64,000 nt of DNA from assembly GCA_032622095.1 (NCBI GenBank), contig CP136063.1, positions 14,053,814 to 14,117,813 of the forward strand, written 5' to 3'. Of this stretch, positions 58,421-64,000 are shown piece after piece. The notes beneath the pieces are model-generated. The model made no database searches. It was not told the DNA's origin and worked only from the letters and a program-made list of their open reading frames with translations. Within the stretch, counting starts at the first letter, position 1. Every line of letters begins with the position of its first letter. A program made the translations under genes and the position numbers. Source of the stretch: Siphonodentalium dalli. Its lineage: Eukaryota; Mollusca; Scaphopoda; Gadilida; Siphonodentaliidae.

Positions 58421-60048
58421 AAACATTTTTCAATGGAAATAATTCACTACATATTTCCTAGATATGTTCACCATTGTCAATGCAGATCCATGTCGTAAAT
58501 ATGTATCTCATTGATCTCAGACAATGGTTTGATTTGCATCAACTAAATGCACTGAGTATTTTGAATGTTCTAAAAGTGGTCATTCATCATATCTTATTCA
58601 GTTTTATTCACTTCCACTCATTTAAGATGAAAAATAACCAGAAGGAATGAACCAATGATCCTAATTTTTCATTAAGCCTGCGTGCCTGTTGACCAGCCCT
58701 TTGCTATTATTTAAACAATAAAACATATTTACACCCAAATTTGTTTTGCATCTGCTTACATGCCAGAACAAGACAGTATTTAAGTAGCAACATAACAAAC
58801 TTTTTTGTATTTGAGATTTTGTTGAAATATTTTGGGTATTGTAGTAATTTAGAACATAAACATAACCGTTTGATTGAGTTTCACAACTTAGAATTGGTCT
58901 AAGTTAGAAAAATTTACTTTGAAAAAAATTCAGTTTTAAGACATGATAAATTCATATTTCGAGAAATGCTCCAAAGTCGAACCCATGACATAGAACACAC
59001 CAGGATTCACTCAGTTAGGTAATATTGTGTCCTTGTCTTACTTAAGGTTATATTCTGTTCAAATATGATGGAATTGATGGAATTAATTGTCAGCAATGAA
59101 TGTGCCATGAGCGGCAAGTGGCGGACAACATGGAAAAAAGGAAGAAAATTGCAACATTTTGCCAGAATGTATATATATCTGGAAAGCAGCCTATATAAGG
59201 ACACAGCATGCTGCAGCTAAGTTATGTGAATGACAATCCGGCTCACTTTATCGAATGTCCTTGATTTGATCTTGATAATATTGCCTTTCACTTCTTTAGA
59301 ACTCCAAGAATGTGAAGTTCAAAATGTATAACTTGCCTCCCCCTTATAATTATGGTAACTAAAAACTGTGTCCCCCTGAGCACCATATATTGGAAATAAA
59401 TGGGCATTGGGCTTGTTATTATGTTATCCTGATAGCATTCAGTCATACACTGTATGACAGTCTAGTGAGTGCAACCAACTGATTTTCAATAATATGTACT
59501 GTCACCACAGGCCTTCTAAACAGTGATTGAGATCTTAATAAATATAAATTTAATGCATCTATTCTCCATCACTTTGTACAAGAAGTCCATTTATAGTAAG
59601 GTAAGTGGGCACGGTGTCTGGAGAAGTCGGCCCCCACGGAGTCGGGCCCATACGAAGACGTCCCTATGCGAAGTCGGCCGCATTAATTAGAAGGGATTAA
59701 ATCGGCTTAATTTTATTGAGGTAGTGTTTATGTTGGCTAATTGAGAGGTCCTCAATTTTTGCAAAAATATATAATATGATATCACTCAATTATGGAATGT
59801 GTTCCGTTTAGCATGAGTACAGTATCAAATAAATGCATGACTTTTAATTTAAAGGTAGGCTCATGCAGTTTACTATAGACCCTGCCTGACCAAGACTCAG
59901 AGCCCCATAAATGTTTGTGTTATAGCAACTGATCGTTCACTAAAGACCCACCCCTGTGCTCTACCACAACTGTTTAGAATGCCTGTGACTGTCACTACAA
60001 AACTTTACACATCACAGCTTTCAATGAGATTATTACATATATTATACA
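58421..60048. other. Non-coding interval, nothing recognised
   Basis: AT-rich. Near 59.6-59.7 kb the word GAAGTCGGCC or close variants occurs several times within ~80 bp, a small unexplained repeat. No gene. Confidence 0.45.
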
Positions 60049-60206
60049 TCCAAGCCTTGAAATAGTGTCTGTCATTTGCAGAATGAGGTCCCCAGAGGGC
60101 AAATTTAGTGATGCTAACCAGCATAGCGTGTACTTAGCATCACCAAATTCACCCTCTGGGGACCTCATTCTGCAAATGACAGGCACACGATTTCAAGGCT
60201 TGAATG
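60049..60206. repeat. Large palindrome, ~68-bp arms
   Basis: The arms at 60049-60118 and 60137-60206 (TTTGCAGAATGAGGTCCCCA... and its complement) have few mismatches and an 18-base centre. Its inner arm (CCAGAGGG..AATTTA) matches the smaller hairpin at 44365-44429. Probably a palindromic MITE. Confidence 0.85.
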
Positions 60207-61244
60207 CACACAGTATAATATATATAAACCACTTTTACTTATGTTATACATACAGTTTATATTCACATAATGTTATACTATTTTGTGTAAAATTACACTT
60301 TCAACGTGTTTATTGCTGCTAACAAAATAAAATATAATCTAACACCTGTAGCGATCAGCTGTTTTGACCAGGTGCTTAGGTGTAATCGAAACTGAAAGTG
60401 AAACTGATATAACGGTAATCACAACAATTGATAAGTTGTGTCGGAGACAATGGGAACAAGGTCATGGCACTCCGAATATACGTATTCAATGTTTAGCTTC
60501 ACCTACCACAAAATAAACAAGTGAAATATATTCTTAGTATAGCTTTTGCTTCGTAAAAAGCGTTCCGTTCGCAAAAACGTGCTTCAATGCTTCAGATCTC
60601 GATCTAAAGCGGAAGTGAGAACTATTCAGCGAAACGAACCCTTGCCATATCCGTTTGTCTATTTATAGCTACTAAAAAATTTGGTTCGCCATTAACTTTT
60701 ACCACGGATTCTAACGGATGGCCGATGAGAGCGCAGCAGGTAAATCATTTTTTTTTCTGTCTAAAATATTACTTTTTAACCACGTGAACTGATTTTAACA
60801 CAATTACTGTTTCCGCCTAATTTTCGAAAAAAATATTTTATCAGGTTGTAATTGATCCCGGTTATTTATTTGAGCACTAAATGATAGCTTATTTATTCGG
60901 CTTTCGTTTTAGCGCGAAATCCAAACAGATCTATAAAGATCGAGTGTCATGTGATTCCATAGACTACAACACCCCGCTCCGGTTCCATGGTCGGGATGCC
61001 TTTTTTAAAATACCGGAAGTCAGCTTACGAGCGACATCTCGAGGGAGGTAATGTACCTAATTTAAGACATTCAAAATTGATGAGATACCTTTCTCAGTTG
61101 CATTGTATGCATGTATTGGGTTAATGATATCTAATCATAATTTGAGTATTCACCATGTAATGTCCAATTTGTAATATAGTTTTTGGTTTGATTTTACTAT
61201 AACTATTATCTTCCGTTGATCATAAGTTTCCTGAAAACTGCTAC
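60207..61244. other. Non-coding interval
   Basis: No supportable gene. A short ATG-started reading frame (GATGGCCGATGAGAGCGCAG, then GTAAATC) at about 60715 could be a first exon with a donor, but there is no supporting partner. Confidence 0.35.
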
Positions 61245-61309
61245 GAATCCTGGTCCATTTCAGTGGACCATCGTAGCCTACGATGGTCCACTGAAGTGGA
61301 CCAGGATTC
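61245..61309. repeat. Near-perfect 65-bp palindrome
   Basis: GAATCCTGGTCCATTTCAGT... reads almost identically on both strands, with 32-bp arms meeting at CGTAG/CTACG with essentially no loop. A strong cruciform candidate. The ORF starting inside (61263) is an artefact. Confidence 0.88.
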
Positions 61310-61526
61310 TGTGAATTCCAGAATGTTGCTAAACATGAGGCTAATGAGTCATTATAGCTGCCTATATATCCCTATATATACCAACAAGTATGGCACTAAT
61401 ATGCTTACAAACAACATTACATGCCCAATACTTGTAAATTGTTTGAAAAAAACCCATTTTGAAAAAAATTTACAAGCGTGGAAAAATGTTTTTTTTCTGC
61501 CTCTGGACCACCCACCCACCCGGCCC

Positions 61527-61785
61527 TATATCCAGGGTACAAGGACGGAGTGGGTAGGTGGTTCCGAGCCGCGAAATAACATTTCTTCCGGCCTCTTGAA
61601 TTTTTTTTGCCATCTGTCATCTTAAAAACATAGAAACACATGTAGCCAAAGTGAATTCAAAGGCTTATATTCTTACTATAGAACAAAATAGAGCCTTAAT
61701 AATGTAAGGGGGCTCAATGTGAGAAAATGTTCCATTCAAATTCTTTTTAAACACTTCTTTAGTCTAAACCAGGGGGTGGGTCCGT
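61527..61785. mobile_element. Partial copy of the G-rich hAT-like MITE
   Basis: AGGGTACAAGGACGG...GGTGGTTCCGAGCC, GCTTATATTCTTA and ACACTTCTTTAGTCTAAACC match 51625-51840 in the same orientation, with substitutions. The TIR ends are not preserved. Confidence 0.7.
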
Positions 61786-61799
61786 TTTTTTTATTAGGC

Positions 61800-62293
61800 G
61801 CGAATTTATAACTGAGCGAAATATAGTACGATACAGTATTTTTCCGATAAATTTATTTTAAATTATGTTAGATTCTGAGACCGGAGTGAACTATATAATT
61901 ATTCGGTATTACAGTTGTCTGAAAACACTGATCTGACTACACTTGCTGACAGTCGGGTTATTTATAAGTTATCATTAGAAATTGTGGAAATTTATACTTA
62001 GTGTATAATTTATACATGTGGTCTATTTTCACAACCTTCCAGTTGAAGGTGGGAATTGTTACTATGGTTCATACGTGTCGTTAATTCATTGTATATACAA
62101 TTTATTTCATAACTCCAACATGTTGGGTTAAAGTTCACGAGAACACGATGGAAGCTTTAGATTTATACATGAATTGTTGCCACCATTATTTATTTGGGTT
62201 TATGTATATTCCCAAGGTGCGCGAATTCAAAGTGCGCGAATTTAAAAATGAGCGAAAAATAGTACTGCGCGAATGTAAATACGAGTAAGGTAG
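61800..62293. mobile_element. Partial inverted copy of the TA-flanked MITE
   Basis: This region is the reverse complement of about 41800-42290 (shared words CAACATGTTGG, GTATATACAAT, TAGTACTGCGCGAAT) and ends ACGAGTAAGGTA at 62293, the TIR of the 41667-42343 element. The other end is diverged. Confidence 0.7.
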
Positions 62294-63030
62294 CACCAAA
62301 TTGGACCGGAAATTGGAAATGATAGATTATGCGGCAATCGGCGTCGGCATTATAATTTATACAGGAAAACACTGGTTCGATACTTATCAAATTGGCCACA
62401 CTTTTAAACCCAAAATTTATTTAGCAAGCTCCAATTACTCCGGGACGCCGGCTAGGACACACTAATACAATTTTTTTTAAATGAAAATGAAACTTACACC
62501 ACCTTATCTATACAATTATGTACCATCGCTAACGATGGTGTCAATTTTTTTCATTTAATATTATTTTCTTATTATTTTATATTATTATATAAGTTGATTA
62601 TAATAACGGAATTTGCGTTACTGATCAAAATCATTTACTGATCAAAGTCATCAAACGACTAATAGGCCCCTATCACGGGGTAGGAACAGCTCCACGAGAG
62701 AGAATATACCTCTTCCGATTTTGGTCCAGTTCAATTATCGATTGCTGGTCCATGAGTTCACTTATGAGTTTTTGTGGAAAATTAAGATAGTTACTACAAT
62801 TCCTATGATTACTCCATAGATATGGCATACAATAGACCATGCATAGAACACCACGACAATGAACGTGTTTAAATACTGAAGATCGTACGAGATTCTATAT
62901 AAAACCGATAAACATTAATTGTTAACTAATTTCATGACAGCGGATATAGACGTGTTGTACTAGACCATTTACCAAACTTGCGTATTGCAACAATTTACCC
63001 TTTAGAGAATAATTCCAAACAAAACTGAGT
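62294..63030. other. Non-coding interval, nothing recognised
   Basis: No supportable gene. GTAGGAACAGCTCCACGAG at about 62681 is the inverse of a stretch at 63184-63200. Confidence 0.4.
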
Positions 63031-63304
63031 CTAATTTGGAGTTTTATTTCGAACATATGAACACATGTATATATTTCGTCGTTGTGGAAAACTTGCGTTA
63101 TTAACGTTGGGAAAATCCCCAGTGACCGTGCGCAGATCGGAAGTGAACTCAGGCAAAACTCGGAAGAGGTAATCTAGACTTCCTCGCGGAGCAGTTCCTA
63201 TAACCCGTGAAATATATTGAAAATTTCTTAGGTGAACTGGTAGATTTATAATGTCGACAAAGAGAGATAATTCTATTCTGTCAGAAAACTGGTCATTTCG
63301 CATC
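63031..63304 (-). CDS. Possible exon of an uncharacterised gene
   Basis: On the minus strand, TTTTTTCCTCAG precedes an open frame (MRNDQFSDRIELSLFVDIIN..., then IGTAPRGSLDYLFRVLPEF) closed at 63031. A similar acceptor-plus-start (TTTTTTTTCCTCACAG then TATAGAATTATCCCTCTTTG) lies at about 63731-63768, suggesting exon duplication. No domain was recognised, and a chance ORF remains quite possible. Confidence 0.25.
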
Positions 63305-63342
63305 TGAGGAAAAAATGTGGTATTATCTTTGTTAAGTTCCAC

Positions 63343-64000
63343 AATTGTGTCGCCGCATAATATAAAATGCCCGGTATTTTAAACATCGAGACCGTGGATG
63401 GGGTGGGTGGGATATTTGGATTATTCGTACAGCGGGGGGGGGGGGGGGGGGGGTCTTGTCGAGTTAATATGCTGTCCGACAATTCGACGGCACCAACTGC
63501 AAGGACGATTTGGGTTTTAATTCGCCGCGCTTGTTCGTTTCGCACCGGCACCAGCTAGTAGTTTATATCATTCAGGGCAGATCAGTTCAAGAAACAGTTT
63601 AAAATAATATATATATATATATATATATATTCTCTTGTTAACTTATGAGTATTTAAATGAATGGTACTGATTTATTCCCGCGCCGGTACAGTGGACTGGT
63701 GGCAATTTAACGTCGACGTCTGTCAGACGGAGAAGATTGACACCAAAGAGGGATAATTCTATACTGTGAGGAAAAAAAATTGGCTTGAACATGAGTCTGT
63801 TGCTGGACCGAAAATACGCTCTTCCGACACCGCATTAAGATAGCAATATACTTGTAATTTATAATATGAATTTATGAAGTGAGTGGTTGTTCGTTAGACG
63901 AAATTCGCATTTATGTTTGCACTGTCATTTGAGATAGATATAATTTAAGAACATATTTGTACCATGGTGTTTGAGAGAGTACATACTTAGCACATATTAA
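63343..64000. other. Non-coding end of window
   Basis: Contains a 20-base G run (63434-63453) and an (AT)n tract (about 63607-63630). Short ORFs across the G run are artefacts. Confidence 0.5.

Overview
This is a eukaryotic (animal) genomic window. It is AT-rich, has spliceable exons with GT/AG boundaries and almost no dense coding sequence, and is packed with transposon families typical of invertebrate metazoans: APE-type LINEs, a BEL/Pao fragment, Mutator-like, piggyBac-like, hAT-like and TA- or TTAA-flanked miniature elements. Short 'GGCCATAACTC' motifs near 12.98-13.27 kb and the repeat spectrum remind me of bivalve or other molluscan DNA; that is a guess. There is nothing bacterial here (no operons, ribosome-binding sites or CRISPR).

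Region 1, 0-17.3 kb: a minus-strand cluster of four paralogous C2H2 zinc-finger (ZNF) units, A (1.46-3.73 kb), B (9.25-11.23 kb), C (14.02-15.52 kb) and D (15.9-17.2 kb). They share an N-terminus, a non-coding 5-prime block and a ~100-bp hairpin. A (18 fingers) and B (14) have long ORFs with decayed 3-prime ends. C is a pseudogene and D is short and frameshifted. B and C lie in directly repeated segments. Downstream of A is a 90-bp tandem array that appears to be a degenerate zinc-finger unit; a 36-bp array derived from part of it lies between C and D. A ~1.16-kb TIR element with a perfect 9-bp target duplication and several TTAA-flanked MITEs are interspersed.

Region 2, 17.6-30.3 kb: a ~3.7-kb TIR-bounded element carrying a broken, multi-copy protein with PIN/FEN-like acidic motifs. 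Then comes a Mutator-like transposase gene with a phase-consistent intron and a single in-frame stop, a minus-strand fragment of a possibly related protein, a 46-bp-arm inverted repeat, and a BEL/Pao zinc-knuckle plus protease fragment without reverse transcriptase.

Region 3, 30-48.4 kb: mostly non-coding. It contains a cluster of TTAGGCAGAC motifs and a predicted two-exon minus-strand gene (44.2 kb to 36.1 kb) whose 7.7-kb intron holds a decayed antisense LINE (37.7-41.5 kb), a TA-flanked MITE and a hAT-like MITE. An array of 15 CTAATTAG palindromes spaced 21-22 bp apart lies at 46.3 kb, next to a piggyBac-like element with internal tandem repeats.

Region 4, 48.4-64 kb: a recent 458-bp duplication, an esterase-like fragment, a hAT-like MITE and a second LINE (52.4-55.6 kb). 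The N-terminus of this LINE carries a canonical 2A-like motif, and its 630-codon reverse transcriptase ORF is open. Two phase-compatible minus-strand exons follow: a Cys-rich one at 57.5 kb and a GC-rich transmembrane one at 55.9 kb. Further MITEs and large palindromes fill the rest. Much of the window is decaying mobile DNA; the ZNF cluster and the two small spliced genes are the best host-gene candidates.
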